NCBI RefSeq assembly: GCF_041103235.1
Contig: NZ_JBGCUN010000001.1
Span: 310,001-374,000 of the forward strand
Length of the DNA stretch: 64,000 nucleotides
Source of the DNA: Yoonia sp. R2331
GTDB lineage: Bacteria > Pseudomonadota > Alphaproteobacteria > Rhodobacterales > Rhodobacteraceae
Direction of reading: 5' to 3'
The notes under the pieces are model-generated. The model saw nothing but the letters and a program-made list of their open reading frames with translations, did not search any database and was not told where the DNA came from. A program made the position numbers and the translations under genes. Below, piece by piece: positions 42,345 to 51,362 of the stretch (the stretch's first letter is position 1; the number at the start of each line of letters is the position of its first letter).

Positions 42345-44297
42345 ATGAATTTGACCACCTTGATTGACAGGCCTGAGACGCAGCCCGCCCCCTCGATCCG
42401 ACATTCGCACTTCGATTTTGCGACTTCATTGAACCTCGCGGAGGGGTTTCAACGGTTTTCGGACCCCAGCGCGGACCGCAGTTTTCAATCCATGCTCCAG
42501 CAATTCGAGATCGTTTTGTCCTATGGGAAAGTAACAGATCCACGGGTGATCCTTCAGGCGATGAATTTCTATCTCGTGTCTGAGCAACAGAAATTTGGAA
42601 TCGAACTGTTTACCGAGATTCTGGCGCAATATGCCGGAACGATGGAGCCACAGACCCTCGCGATTTACGAATCAGCCTTAGGTGTTTTGCGGGCAACCTA
42701 CGCCGACCATGTTCCGCTCATGCGGCGTATTTCATGGGTTAAGGCAAGCTTTGATCTGATCGAGGGTGCCTTAAAGCGCACCGCCCATGAACACCCTGTG
42801 CCGCATTGGGCGGCGGGTATGGTTTACGCTCAAGTGCCGGGTTTCTTCTTCAAAAAATCGGACGCGATCAAGCATTTGACATGGTTGGCCGAACGTCCGG
42901 AAACAGAGCCGACATTCGGATTTTATCGGGAGGTCTACCGTCAGCTTGCGGCGCTTACGAATGACCCGAAGGCAGGCAAAGAATGGTTGCGGCTTTCTGG
43001 TTATGGCGTGCAGCAACCGCAGGCTCCATTGATCGGGTGGTTCACCACGGGGCCTGAAGGCACAACCATGTCACCGCGCCCTGTCCTGGATGAAGTCGTT
43101 GAGGGGCGCATTTTCGCGCTTTACGGCTTTGGCTTTTCGGACGTCTTTTTTGTGTTATCCGACGACGGCAAAGAACTCATCGCGGTTGATGCGGGGACGC
43201 AACCGCATTCCCTTAAGGCGGCACATGACTTACTTTTGGCCGCGCACCCCAACCTGCCCAACATCACCACAGCACTGATTACCCATGCCCATTGGGATCA
43301 CGTGGGCGGGCATCAATACTTGCGCGAGCACAACCCAGACATCGCGATCTATGGCAGTGCAAATTTTGCGACCGTGACTGAGCGCGTCAATCGCGACCAC
43401 AGTTACAGCTTTTTCCGAGGTGCCAATTTTGATCACACCTGGGTGGAATCCTATGCCCCGACACATCCGATTTCCGCCCCCGAAACCCTGACCATCGGCG
43501 GGACGGATATCTCTCTTATTCCAGTGACGGGTGGTGAAACCGAAGACGCGATGTTGATCCATATCAAGGGGCTGGAAACCGTCTTTGTTGGGGATGTTGT
43601 TATGCCGTGGTATGGCGAGCCGTGGGTCAACGAGGGCTTCGTTTCCACGGCCACGGACACGATGGATCGTGTGATCGCACTGGAGGCCACGCATGTCTTG
43701 CATGGGCACTTTCCGCTCACAGTGCTCTACGGTGGCGAGAACCTTCAGGTTTACCGCCGCATGCACAAGTGGCTGGTCGACACGGCCGAGAGTTTTGTTC
43801 GAAATGGCTACAGTGCCAAGGATATTATCCGCCTCAATTTGGTGCCGTCCGATCTCGCCACCCATCCTGAGGCCGCATTGGCTTATGCAGCGGCGCGCGA
43901 CAATGTCATCGCGCGTGTGGCGGATCAAATGGTCGGAATTTGGCGCGAAGACCGCACAGGGCAATCGCCCGAAGGATTGGACACGATCACCACAGTCGAG
44001 CGCGCACGCCTACTCAAGGACTATCTGGGATTAAACGAGGCGCAGGTCGCAAAAGGTCTGCGCCGCATGATCGCAGCTGGGGATAACGAACTGGCGTTGC
44101 AGATGGCCGTGGCCGCAGAACAGGCCTTTGGCACCGCCCCCCGCATCACCGAAAGCAAAGGCGCTGCGATAGATCGCTTGCGCAGCGTTGCGCAATTTAC
44201 TGATCCGTTTCGGTTCACAGCCTATTCCGAAATCATTGATTGCCCGCACCCCGCGATGCCGGCGCCACTGCATCAAACACAGGGCACACGATCATGA
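42345..44297 (+). CDS. Metallo-beta-lactamase-fold hydrolase with alkylsulfatase-like layout
   Basis: A 650-residue protein. The MBL domain (about residues 240-450) has the zinc motif ITHAHWDHVGGHQYL, a later FVGDVVMPW and the histidine in HVLHGHFPL. An N-terminal helical region of about 230 residues and a C-terminal region with helices (AARDNVIARVADQMVGIW) flank it, giving a size like alkyl/aryl-sulfatases (SdsA1 type), though the substrate is not clear. The start at 42345 follows GGAGAGACGAAG. Its stop overlaps the start of the DMT exporter gene, so they form an operon under the TetR regulator. Confidence 0.78.
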   Translation: MNLTTLIDRPETQPAPSIRHSHFDFATSLNLAEGFQRFSDPSADRSFQSMLQQFEIVLSYGKVTDPRVILQAMNFYLVSEQQKFGIELFTEILAQYAGTMEPQTLAIYESALGVLRATYADHVPLMRRISWVKASFDLIEGALKRTAHEHPVPHWAAGMVYAQVPGFFFKKSDAIKHLTWLAERPETEPTFGFYREVYRQLAALTNDPKAGKEWLRLSGYGVQQPQAPLIGWFTTGPEGTTMSPRPVLDEVVEGRIFALYGFGFSDVFFVLSDDGKELIAVDAGTQPHSLKAAHDLLLAAHPNLPNITTALITHAHWDHVGGHQYLREHNPDIAIYGSANFATVTERVNRDHSYSFFRGANFDHTWVESYAPTHPISAPETLTIGGTDISLIPVTGGETEDAMLIHIKGLETVFVGDVVMPWYGEPWVNEGFVSTATDTMDRVIALEATHVLHGHFPLTVLYGGENLQVYRRMHKWLVDTAESFVRNGYSAKDIIRLNLVPSDLATHPEAALAYAAARDNVIARVADQMVGIWREDRTGQSPEGLDTITTVERARLLKDYLGLNEAQVAKGLRRMIAAGDNELALQMAVAAEQAFGTAPRITESKGAAIDRLRSVAQFTDPFRFTAYSEIIDCPHPAMPAPLHQTQGTRS

Positions 44298-45172
44298 CAT
44301 CTTTCAATTGGATATTACTCGTCTTGACGGCGGCTCTCTTCGGGTCTTCGTTCCCGATGATCCGCTTCGCAGTGGCTGATATTCCACCACTTCAATTGGC
44401 GGCGGCGCGGGTGATTGTGGCCGCTCCGGTTGTGGTTTTCTTTCTCTACAAAAGTGGACGACGGTTGCCGCCAATTGGTCGCAAGTGGGCTCCCCTCTTC
44501 GCCCTTGGGGCATTGACCGCGGCCATTCCCTATTTCGCCATTGCTTGGGGCCAGACCCATATTTCTAGCAGCTTGGGTGGCATCCTTTTTGCGACGATCC
44601 CCTTGTTTACCGTGCTGATCGCTCCGGTTTTCACCGATGACGCGCGAGTATCTGCGTCACAAGGTGTCGGCCTGTTCGTGGCGTTTGCCGGTGTCGTATT
44701 TGCCATTGGACCAAGCAACCTGACATCCATTGGCGCGCAGCTGACCGGTGCTGTCATCACGCTTGTTGCAGCACTTAGCTATGCGGGTGGAAACATCTTT
44801 GCCCGCACACGTGGCGATCTCGACCCTGTTCAGATGGCGGCAGGGCAGCTCACCTCTGCGATCATCATCCTTGTGCCCTTGACGGCATTCACCGGCGGCG
44901 CACTCACGACGGTCCCGGGCTGGCCTGCGATCTTCGCGACGCTTGCGATCGGGGTCATCAGTACAGCCGTGCCGGTGCTTCTTATGTTTACATTGGTCAA
45001 AAGGGTTGGCCCAACCCGCGCGTCGCTTTTGGCGTTTTTTATCCCAGTTTCCGCCGTCCTATTCGGTGTCACGTTTCTGGACGAAACGCTGGGACGCGTC
45101 ACAATTCTAGGCTTCGGCCTGATTATCGGCGGCGCGATTTGGTCAACGCGGCAACCCTCAAAAACGGCATAA
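44294..45172 (+). CDS. EamA/DMT-family transporter
   Basis: A 292-residue membrane protein with ten hydrophobic segments arranged as two EamA repeats (LLVLTAALFGSSFPMIRFAV at the start; LVAALSYAGGNIFARTRGDL in the second repeat). Start overlaps the MBL gene stop (ATGA). Probably exports a substrate or product of the MBL hydrolase. Confidence 0.87.
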   Translation: MTSFNWILLVLTAALFGSSFPMIRFAVADIPPLQLAAARVIVAAPVVVFFLYKSGRRLPPIGRKWAPLFALGALTAAIPYFAIAWGQTHISSSLGGILFATIPLFTVLIAPVFTDDARVSASQGVGLFVAFAGVVFAIGPSNLTSIGAQLTGAVITLVAALSYAGGNIFARTRGDLDPVQMAAGQLTSAIIILVPLTAFTGGALTTVPGWPAIFATLAIGVISTAVPVLLMFTLVKRVGPTRASLLAFFIPVSAVLFGVTFLDETLGRVTILGFGLIIGGAIWSTRQPSKTA

Positions 45173-45207
45173 GGCGCGAACCTCACACCTTGGATAAAGG
45201 ACTTGGA

Positions 45208-45428
45208 ATGGGAAAAGCATACCCAAACTTGATGCTAAGCGACTTGGCGCGGTCATTGGAATATCACCAAAACATCGGGTCTTCTGTGGTCGCAAGGCTG
45301 ATGCAGGGGTCGCCAGCATGAGCGGGCTAAACCTCGACGACAATCACATCATGTTGCAATCAAGGGCGACGATAACCGAGGGATTTCCCGAGCTCGCTCA
45401 ATACAACAGTGGCGGCGCTTTGACGGGC
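45208..45428 (+). pseudogene. Frameshifted, truncated VOC/glyoxalase-family gene
   Basis: The ATG at 45208 begins MGKAYPNLMLSDLARSLEYH then QNIGSSVVARLMQGSPA and stops at 45321. In another frame from 45318 the family pattern goes on: GLNLDDNHIMLQSRATITEG then FPELAQYNSGGALT. Both pieces together are the N-terminal half of a VOC protein; the C-terminal half is gone and SDR sequence follows. A frameshift or small deletion near 45318 splits it. Confidence 0.65.
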
Positions 45429-46172
45429 CGGTCGGATAAGGAACCGGCGGTCCGCCCCCAAGTCTTCGCGGAACGGAAGTTCGCGATTACCGGGGCCAGC
45501 CGAGGCCTTGGCGCAGCATTGGCGCTAGAAATGGCCCGTTCTGGCGCGCGCCTTGTTTTGCTCGCGCGACCTGTCGCCGCGCTTCAAGAGACAGCCAGCA
45601 CAATACTTGAGGAGACAGGTCAGAAGGTCAGTTTGGTGGGCTGTGATCTTGCCAATCGCGAAAGCGTCGAGAGTGCAGGGCGGCAATTGGCCGTTCAGCA
45701 TAGCGACATGGTTGGCCTTATCCACAACGGCGCAATGTGGTTGCCAGGGTCGCTGGATCAACTTTCAGATTTGGACATTCATGATTGTATCAGCTCAGCT
45801 GCAATCGGGGCTTTGGTCTTGACCAGACATGTTTTGCCTAACCTGAAAGCACGGGCGCAGGCGGACATCCACACCGTGGTGTCCACCAGCGGCCTCCTTA
45901 ATCGCCCATCAACACTCGCTTCTGTCGTCTTTCGGGCTGCGAAATCTGCGCAAGCTGGGTTTGTTTACGGTTTGGTAGATGAATTAGCGGAAACCAGAGT
46001 TCGTGTTACGTCGGTCTTTCCCGGCGTTATTGAAGACGTATCCCCCATGGATCCCGCTTGGGAGCGTACTGGGTCTAACGCGCAGCTCAGTAACCGCGAG
46101 GTCGTTGAAACGATCATGTTTATCCTAAGCCAGCCGCCTCGCATTTCAATTCGATCGCTCGTGATCGAATAA
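45318..46172 (+). CDS. Short-chain dehydrogenase fused to a VOC fragment, lacking the catalytic tyrosine
   Basis: The 284-codon frame starts MSGLNLDDNHIMLQ, which is glyoxalase-derived (about residues 1-36), and then becomes an SDR Rossmann domain from about residue 55 (KFAITGASRGLGAALALEMA). The dinucleotide motif T-G-x-x-x-G-x-G and the later HNGAMW element are intact. At the active site the usual Y-x-x-x-K reads F-R-A-A-K, so the catalytic tyrosine is phenylalanine. It probably arose by a deletion that joined two genes and is likely inactive or repurposed; it may be a pseudogene still open by chance. Confidence 0.65.
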   Translation: MSGLNLDDNHIMLQSRATITEGFPELAQYNSGGALTGRSDKEPAVRPQVFAERKFAITGASRGLGAALALEMARSGARLVLLARPVAALQETASTILEETGQKVSLVGCDLANRESVESAGRQLAVQHSDMVGLIHNGAMWLPGSLDQLSDLDIHDCISSAAIGALVLTRHVLPNLKARAQADIHTVVSTSGLLNRPSTLASVVFRAAKSAQAGFVYGLVDELAETRVRVTSVFPGVIEDVSPMDPAWERTGSNAQLSNREVVETIMFILSQPPRISIRSLVIE

Positions 46173-46219
46173 CCAATTCGGGGCCGCGATGAAGACAGAG
46201 GTGTTCGCGGACATTCAGA

Positions 46220-46390
46220 CTGGTCGTAAATGTGGATCGCATTTTGAAAGTGGCGATCCCAAATGAAGAAACGAAAGAACCATACGCCGAAATCTACGGC
46301 CAAGGTTGCGCTTGAAGTGAACCTGTCGCGGTCTGATGCCGCCGATGCCGAAGTTTGGTCTTTCGTTGTTGTATGTCCAGAGTCAGCTTG
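46220..46390 (+). mobile_element. Remnant of an IS3-family element (left end and OrfA start)
   Basis: The ATG at 46263 begins MKKRKNHTPKSTAKVALEV, close to the conserved start of IS3-group OrfA transposases (K-R-x-x-x-T-P-x-x-K-A-K-V-A-L-E). The similarity ends within 20 codons, and the following bases (to about 46390) look like another fragment of insertion-sequence DNA. No terminal repeats or intact transposase are present. Confidence 0.5.
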
Positions 46391-46398
46391 TGACGCGT

Positions 46399-47250
46399 TC
46401 ATTTGACCCAGCTTTTGTTGGCGCGTACCCATCCCGGCGTGCATCCGTAACGGCGCGACAGCATCGAGGTGAGGTGCTGCTGCGAGCTGAAGCCGCAGTC
46501 GAGCGCAATTTCAGAGATCGAAAGCTGCGTGTGGGCCAGCATGTCACAGGCGCGGAACAGGCGCCGCTGTAGCACGTACTGGTAAAACGACAGCCCTGTC
46601 TTGGTCTTAACCCCGTCGAAAATGACCCGAACTGGCAGCCCGAGGGCACCGGCCACGGTGTCGACAGTCAGTTTCTGATCAAGGTTCGCGTCGATGAAAT
46701 CCCGTGCACTGCGAAAACCCGACGTGCCGTGCTTCTCGCCGCGCCGGTGCCGGGGTTTCAGAATGGCTGTCGTTTCCAATAGAACCATGCTGGCAAGGCA
46801 CTGCAGCTCTAGGCTGTCGGTGTCGTGCCGGCGATTGATCATCGACTTAGCGTAGCGTGCTAAGTGGAAAATCTTATCGCTCTGAAGGTTCAGCGCATGT
46901 CCGCCGCGGCGCAGGCTGGCGATGCTATCCTCGCAGGTCATCTGCAAGAAGCGCCGCCCGTAGGAAAACGCAATGAATGCGCTGTCGATCTTGTGACCGT
47001 CCACCCGGACCCGCTCCTGCCGCGCATGGAAGGAACAGGAGGCGGCGATGAAATCCTGCCGCTTCATTTGGCCATCGTCGAGCTGCATATCCGCGTAGAC
47101 ATTCCCCAGCACGAGGCAGATCAGATCTTCCTCAGGTTCGATATCCAGCGAATAGCCTTGGTTCCCCGAAACAGCGTAGCAGACCCCTCCGATTGGCCCG
47201 CCACGCGCGAACTGTGAAAGACTTCCGGTCTCCTCCGTCTGAGTGCGCAT
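46399..47250 (-). CDS. AraC-family transcriptional regulator
   Basis: A 283-residue protein. The C-terminal AraC DNA-binding domain (from about residue 180) shows DFIDANLDQKLTVDTVAGALG, then LSISEIALDCGFSSQQHLTSMLSRRYGCTPG, which is the hallmark second HTH. The N-terminal 170 residues form an AraC_binding_2-like sensor (FIAFSYGRRFLQMTCED). It ends directly at the IS remnant, so its 3' boundary may have been reshaped. Divergent from the SnoaL-flavoprotein-cytochrome cluster, which it probably controls. Confidence 0.85.
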   Translation of the reverse strand: MRTQTEETGSLSQFARGGPIGGVCYAVSGNQGYSLDIEPEEDLICLVLGNVYADMQLDDGQMKRQDFIAASCSFHARQERVRVDGHKIDSAFIAFSYGRRFLQMTCEDSIASLRRGGHALNLQSDKIFHLARYAKSMINRRHDTDSLELQCLASMVLLETTAILKPRHRRGEKHGTSGFRSARDFIDANLDQKLTVDTVAGALGLPVRVIFDGVKTKTGLSFYQYVLQRRLFRACDMLAHTQLSISEIALDCGFSSQQHLTSMLSRRYGCTPGWVRANKSWVK

Positions 47251-47315
47251 TGTTCAGCCTCCCCTCTGCCATGCCAACGCCCTGGTGCCCTGGACGCAGG
47301 GCCGATCCTACCCTA

Positions 47316-47345
47316 AAAAAGATTTTTTTAACAAAAAATCTTTTT
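47316..47345. promoter_or_regulatory. AT-rich perfect hairpin upstream of the SnoaL gene
   Basis: AAAAAGATTTTTT (47316-47328) and AAAAAATCTTTTT (47333-47345) form a 13-bp perfect stem with a 4-nt loop, in otherwise GC-rich DNA. It lies about 65 bp before the AraC start and 270 bp before the SnoaL gene. Candidate AraC-controlled region, bent DNA or a bidirectional terminator. Confidence 0.5.
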
Positions 47346-47615
47346 CATCCGCGCCATCGCTCGGTGTTCGGGCCGCCGATCCGCCTTGTCTGCAACGCTG
47401 GCAGTCAGAATCTGTAAAAGCTCCGAGGCTAATCTGGAAGCTTTTCGGTGCTGGGGTGGGAAAGCTTGGGGCTGCTTCCCGTCAGATGACGGAAAGTGGG
47501 GCCTCTGCGCCCGGTCCCGGGCGCGCGTTCGAATGCTGTGAAAACGGCGGCGTCGCGCGCCACTGATCGGCAAACGGCCCCTAACGGATTGCATGATTCA
47601 AGGGAGAGAGATGCA

Positions 47616-48074
47616 ATGACGATACATGAAAATGGCGGGTTCGAGACCGCCGTTATGACCGACGAACAGCGCAAAGCCGTCGCACTAGAATATCTTGTGC
47701 GTATGGATCGCGGAGGAGACTTTCTGTCGCTGCTGGATGACCACGCGCGGGTCTATTTCCCAAAGTGGGGCTTGGCGAAAGGCCGCGAGCAATACACCCA
47801 GCTTTTTACCGATCTGATGGGTATTCTGAAATCTGTCGAACACCACAACAGCTACTTCAACTACGTCATTCAGGGCGACATGGTCGTCATTGAGGGCACA
47901 ACCGCTGGCGTTACCGCCAAGGATATCCCATGGCGTGCGGGCACTGGCCATGCCGGAAACTGGTGCGACGTGTTTGAGATCCGCGACTTCAAAATCCACC
48001 GTCTCGCGATCTACCTCGATCCTGATTACGGCGGCGAGGATACCGATCGTTATCCTTGGCTGAAAGACCGCTAG
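47616..48074 (+). CDS. SnoaL-like (NTF2-fold) protein
   Basis: A 152-residue protein of the NTF2-like superfamily starting MTIHENGGFETAVMTDEQRK behind AGGGAGAGAG. Its core reads YLVRMDRGGDFLSLLDDHARVYFPKWGLAKGREQ, then DMVVIEGTTAGVTAKDIPW and VFEIRDFKIHRLAIYLDPDY. Members are isomerases, dehydratases or hydrolases of small hydrophobic substrates. First gene of the operon with the flavoprotein and cytochrome c, so it may act on the same substrate in the cytosol. Confidence 0.8.
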   Translation: MTIHENGGFETAVMTDEQRKAVALEYLVRMDRGGDFLSLLDDHARVYFPKWGLAKGREQYTQLFTDLMGILKSVEHHNSYFNYVIQGDMVVIEGTTAGVTAKDIPWRAGTGHAGNWCDVFEIRDFKIHRLAIYLDPDYGGEDTDRYPWLKDR

Positions 48075-48214
48075 GCGGCGCTGGCCGGGTCAAGATTCAA
48101 ACGGCCTGGCCGCCACACTTTCCGACCTTTCCCCTGACCCCCAGGCAGGGCCCGTCCGGCTTATCCGGGGGCTCGTTCGAAGGGGGGGCAGGGTCACGCA
48201 AAACGGAGGACATT

Positions 48215-49954
48215 ATGACGAAAGAATACGACAAACACACCGCAACCATCGGGCGCCGCCAGTTCCTGGCCGCCGGGTCGGCCGCCGGGGCCGCCATGAT
48301 TGGCGGATCGCAGGCCGAGGCGCAGCCACTTCACGCAGGCGATATCCAATTCGACGAAACCCGCGACATGATCTGCGTCGGCGCCGGTGCCGGGGGGCTG
48401 ACCAGCGCGCTTTTCGGCAAGTGGAACGGCAACGACGTGCTCGTGTTGGAAAAGGCGCGCACGCCCGGCGGCACCACGCAGAAATCGGCCTTCTGGTACT
48501 GGGTCCCGAATAACACGCCCCTGCGCAACGCGGGCCTGACCGACCCGCGGGAAGACTTTATGCGATACGCCGCGCGGATCAGCTATCCACAAAGCTATAA
48601 CGCTGATGACCCCAAACTGGGTCTGACCGACTGGCAGTTCGAGATGATCGGCGCGGTCTGGGACAGCGGTTCAGACGCGGCAGACCTTCTGGACGAACGC
48701 GGTGCGCTCAAGTATCGGCACCTCGATTTCGCCCCGGATTACTTTGCTGAACTGCCTGAGAACAAAACACCCAAAGGGCGCGTGCTCTATCCGCTGGAGG
48801 GCAACGATCTCGGCTCCAACGGCGGTGCTGCAGCAATTGCCTCGCTGCTGAGGTCCTGCGCCGAAGAAGAGATCGAAGTGCGCACCCAGAACCGGGTGAC
48901 GACGCTGGTCTTCGATGATGCGGGTGCCGTTGTTGGCGTGCAGGTCGAGACCCCCGAAGGATTGCGGGTGATCGGCGCCAGAAAGGCTGTCATCTTTGCC
49001 AGCGGGGGCTACACACACAACCCGGTCATGCGACAAAACTTTTTGTCAGTACCGATCTTTGGCGGCTGTGCAGCCCTGTCAAACGAAGGTGACTTTATCA
49101 ATATCGCAAGCAGCTCCGGGGCGGCTCTGGGCAATCTCAATTACGCTTGGTTCTGCCCCATTCCGTTGGAAAAGGCCGTTGCAAAGGACCCTTCGATCAG
49201 CGGCATCTTTACGGTAACCGGCGATTCAATGATCTTCGTCAACAAATACGGCCATCGTACCCTGAACGAAAAGTTGCAGTATAACGAACTGGCGCAACAG
49301 TTCTTCCGTTGGGACGGCGCCAAAGCTGAGATGCCGGACCTTGTGCAGATCATGGTCTGGGACCAACACGCGCAGGACAACTGCGCAAGCTCAGATTTTG
49401 GCGGGCTTATCACGCCTGATGGTGGCGATGATCGGCATGTCATCAAGGGCGAAACCCTAGAAGAACTAAGCGCGGCGACCGAAGAACGGCTGGCGCAATA
49501 CGCCGGCAACACCGGTGGCATTTCACTTGCGGAAGATTTCACCGCAAACCTGAAAAGCGCGATCGAGCGATTCAATGGCTTTGCCGCCGCGGGAAAGGAC
49601 GAGGATTTCGCGCGGGGCGAACGGCAGGTGGAACTGTTGTTTACCGGACCAGTCGGCGAGGATGCCAATCCGGATAATCCAACGATGCACCCGATCTCGG
49701 AGAACGGCCCCTATTACGCGGCGTTGGTGGTCGGTGGCACGCTCGACACCAAGGGTGGGCCGGTAACAAACAGCCACGGACAGGTACTTGATACCGAAGG
49801 AACACCCATCGTGGGGCTGTACGGATGCGGGAACTGCGTGGCCTCGCCTACCGGCCGGGCCTATTGGTCGGGCGGCGGGACGTTGGGTCCGCTCTTGGCG
49901 TTCTCCTACCGGGCGTCAATCCAAGCCAACAAAGAGCCCGTGCGGCAAATCTGA
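48215..49954 (+). CDS. Tat-exported FAD-binding dehydrogenase (fumarate reductase/3-ketosteroid dehydrogenase family)
   Basis: A 579-residue flavoprotein. The start at 48215 follows GGAGGACATT and gives a twin-arginine signal (GRRQFLAAGSAAGAAMIGG), so the folded FAD protein is exported. The Rossmann GxGxxG motif is MICVGAGAGGLTSALFGK, followed by KARTPGGTT. The C-terminal FAD closure GLYGCGNCVASPTGRAYWSGGGTLGPLLAFSYRA is that of the FAD_binding_2 family. The downstream cytochrome c is the probable electron acceptor. The substrate is unknown; steroid-, fumarate- or urocanate-like compounds are all possible. Confidence 0.83.
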   Translation: MTKEYDKHTATIGRRQFLAAGSAAGAAMIGGSQAEAQPLHAGDIQFDETRDMICVGAGAGGLTSALFGKWNGNDVLVLEKARTPGGTTQKSAFWYWVPNNTPLRNAGLTDPREDFMRYAARISYPQSYNADDPKLGLTDWQFEMIGAVWDSGSDAADLLDERGALKYRHLDFAPDYFAELPENKTPKGRVLYPLEGNDLGSNGGAAAIASLLRSCAEEEIEVRTQNRVTTLVFDDAGAVVGVQVETPEGLRVIGARKAVIFASGGYTHNPVMRQNFLSVPIFGGCAALSNEGDFINIASSSGAALGNLNYAWFCPIPLEKAVAKDPSISGIFTVTGDSMIFVNKYGHRTLNEKLQYNELAQQFFRWDGAKAEMPDLVQIMVWDQHAQDNCASSDFGGLITPDGGDDRHVIKGETLEELSAATEERLAQYAGNTGGISLAEDFTANLKSAIERFNGFAAAGKDEDFARGERQVELLFTGPVGEDANPDNPTMHPISENGPYYAALVVGGTLDTKGGPVTNSHGQVLDTEGTPIVGLYGCGNCVASPTGRAYWSGGGTLGPLLAFSYRASIQANKEPVRQI

Positions 49955-50022
49955 AGCAGGCAGCTCGCACCCCTGCAAGGGTGCGGATTGCTCCCTATTT
50001 CCCGATTCCGGAGTTTCACATC

Positions 50023-50334
50023 ATGAATAAGATCCTTTCAACCGCCATGGCCGTGGCACTCTTTGCCTCCGCCACCTGGGCCGAAGACGTGGCACCCCCC
50101 AACATCGAGACCGGGCGCGCGCTCTACTTCGAAGTCTGTGCAGCCTGCCACGGCAGCACCGGCGCGGGCGGTTCGGCCCCCGATCTGCGTCCAGCCGCAG
50201 AAGCCTTCGACGTTGATGGCTTTGTCTTCTTCATCCAAAACCCGCCAGACAGCATGCCCGGTTTCGCCTCGGCACTAAGCGAGATGGAAATGCGCGACAT
50301 CGCTGCCTTCGTCGCGTCGCTTGCGCCGACGTAG
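50023..50334 (+). CDS. Periplasmic c-type cytochrome
   Basis: A 103-residue protein with a Sec signal (ILSTAMAVALFASATWAE), a haem-binding CAACH motif (about residues 43-47) and a likely methionine ligand in PDSMPGFASALSEMEMRD. A small class I cytochrome, encoded 68 bp after the flavoprotein. It probably accepts electrons from that enzyme and passes them to the respiratory chain. Confidence 0.87.
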   Translation: MNKILSTAMAVALFASATWAEDVAPPNIETGRALYFEVCAACHGSTGAGGSAPDLRPAAEAFDVDGFVFFIQNPPDSMPGFASALSEMEMRDIAAFVASLAPT

Positions 50335-50871
50335 TGCAGGGCGGTTTCTTTACCCCTGAAAATAGGAACGTTTGAAACTGGAAACTTTCGATTCTGCCTT
50401 TTGAAGGGCTGAGGGCGTCATCAGAACAGTGCAAAAACCTGGCGCATTGTATCTGATGGCGCCGACCGCTGGAGAGACTTCATGCACTTCTGAATGATCG
50501 GCAGGGGTCGATTTTGGCTCAGTGCAGAAAAGCACTCTCGGGAAACTTATACCGTATTATCATAATCTAATGATCCAAGAGGCTATCAGCAGTCACGCCT
50601 TGCAGCAAACCCACCGACTTCTAGTCGGTCCCACTTTGGCGTGAATCAAAGATCACATATTGATACCCTCTGAACAATTTCCACCGGCGCCAGCCGGTAG
50701 GTTGTTGAGTAGGGCCAAGATTCTCCGGCGAAATTTCCTGTAAATTTCAAAATCTCATTCTCTCACCGTACAATTGGGCATCGAGCCGGAATAAACCTTC
50801 AGGTGGAAGCCGAGACCAATGCAGACGCGCGCACCGCACCACCCGTCCAATAGAGCTCAGCCACAGAAAAC
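50335..50871. other. Non-coding, probably transposon-derived DNA
   Basis: No gene supported. Contains a small hairpin near 50608 (ACCGACT-TCT-AGTCGGT) and a second palindrome near 50687 (CACCGGC-GCCA-GCCGGT). The right end runs into IS66 transposase debris, so parts of this stretch may also be mobile-element remains. Confidence 0.45.
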
Positions 50872-51345
50872 TTGCACTTTGTGGGGCGTGATGTCGGCGC
50901 ACAAAACCGGGCCGTCATCGCGTCGCTGATCGAAACATGCAAACTCATCGGGATGAACCCCACGGCCATCTGTCTGGCGTTCTCACGGTCATTGCTGGCG
51001 GACAAAACAAGTGGACATCAGCGAGTTTCCGCCCTGAAACTGCGCCAAACCCGTGTGATCGGCGCACCGCTTACGAACCATCTGGTGAAGACGACAACCG
51101 TGTTGTCAGAACGCGGTGCTGGCTTGGTGGCGCTTACTGGCCAAAGAGCCCAAATCGACGCCACGACCGGTCTTCCGACAGTGCGCGCCCTAGGCCGAGA
51201 AGGGGGGCGCAAATTCGCCCTCTCCAAAGCTCAAGTTCGTGTGGCACAAACCGCAGTTGCCAATCGAGGCTCGTCCGTTTCAGAGCTGTGCAAGGAACAC
51301 GGTGGAATAACCGGTCACTCTCAACAGGCACTTCGATCCCAATAG
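50872..51345 (+). pseudogene. Composite of IS66 transposase tail and Tn3-type resolvase fragments
   Basis: One open frame of 157 codons made of unrelated pieces. Residues 1-30 (NRAVIASLIETCKLIGMNPT) match the C-terminal part of an IS66-type TnpC. From about residue 55 it resembles a serine resolvase: LVKTTTVLSERGAGLVALTG, AQIDATTGLPTVRALGREGG, RKFALSKAQVRVAQTAVANR, SVSELCKEHG. The resolvase part lacks the catalytic N-terminal serine region and has an internal deletion between AQIDATTG and GREGG. A chance fusion of debris, not a working gene. Confidence 0.6.
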
Positions 51346-51362
51346 GGATGATGACCGCATTT

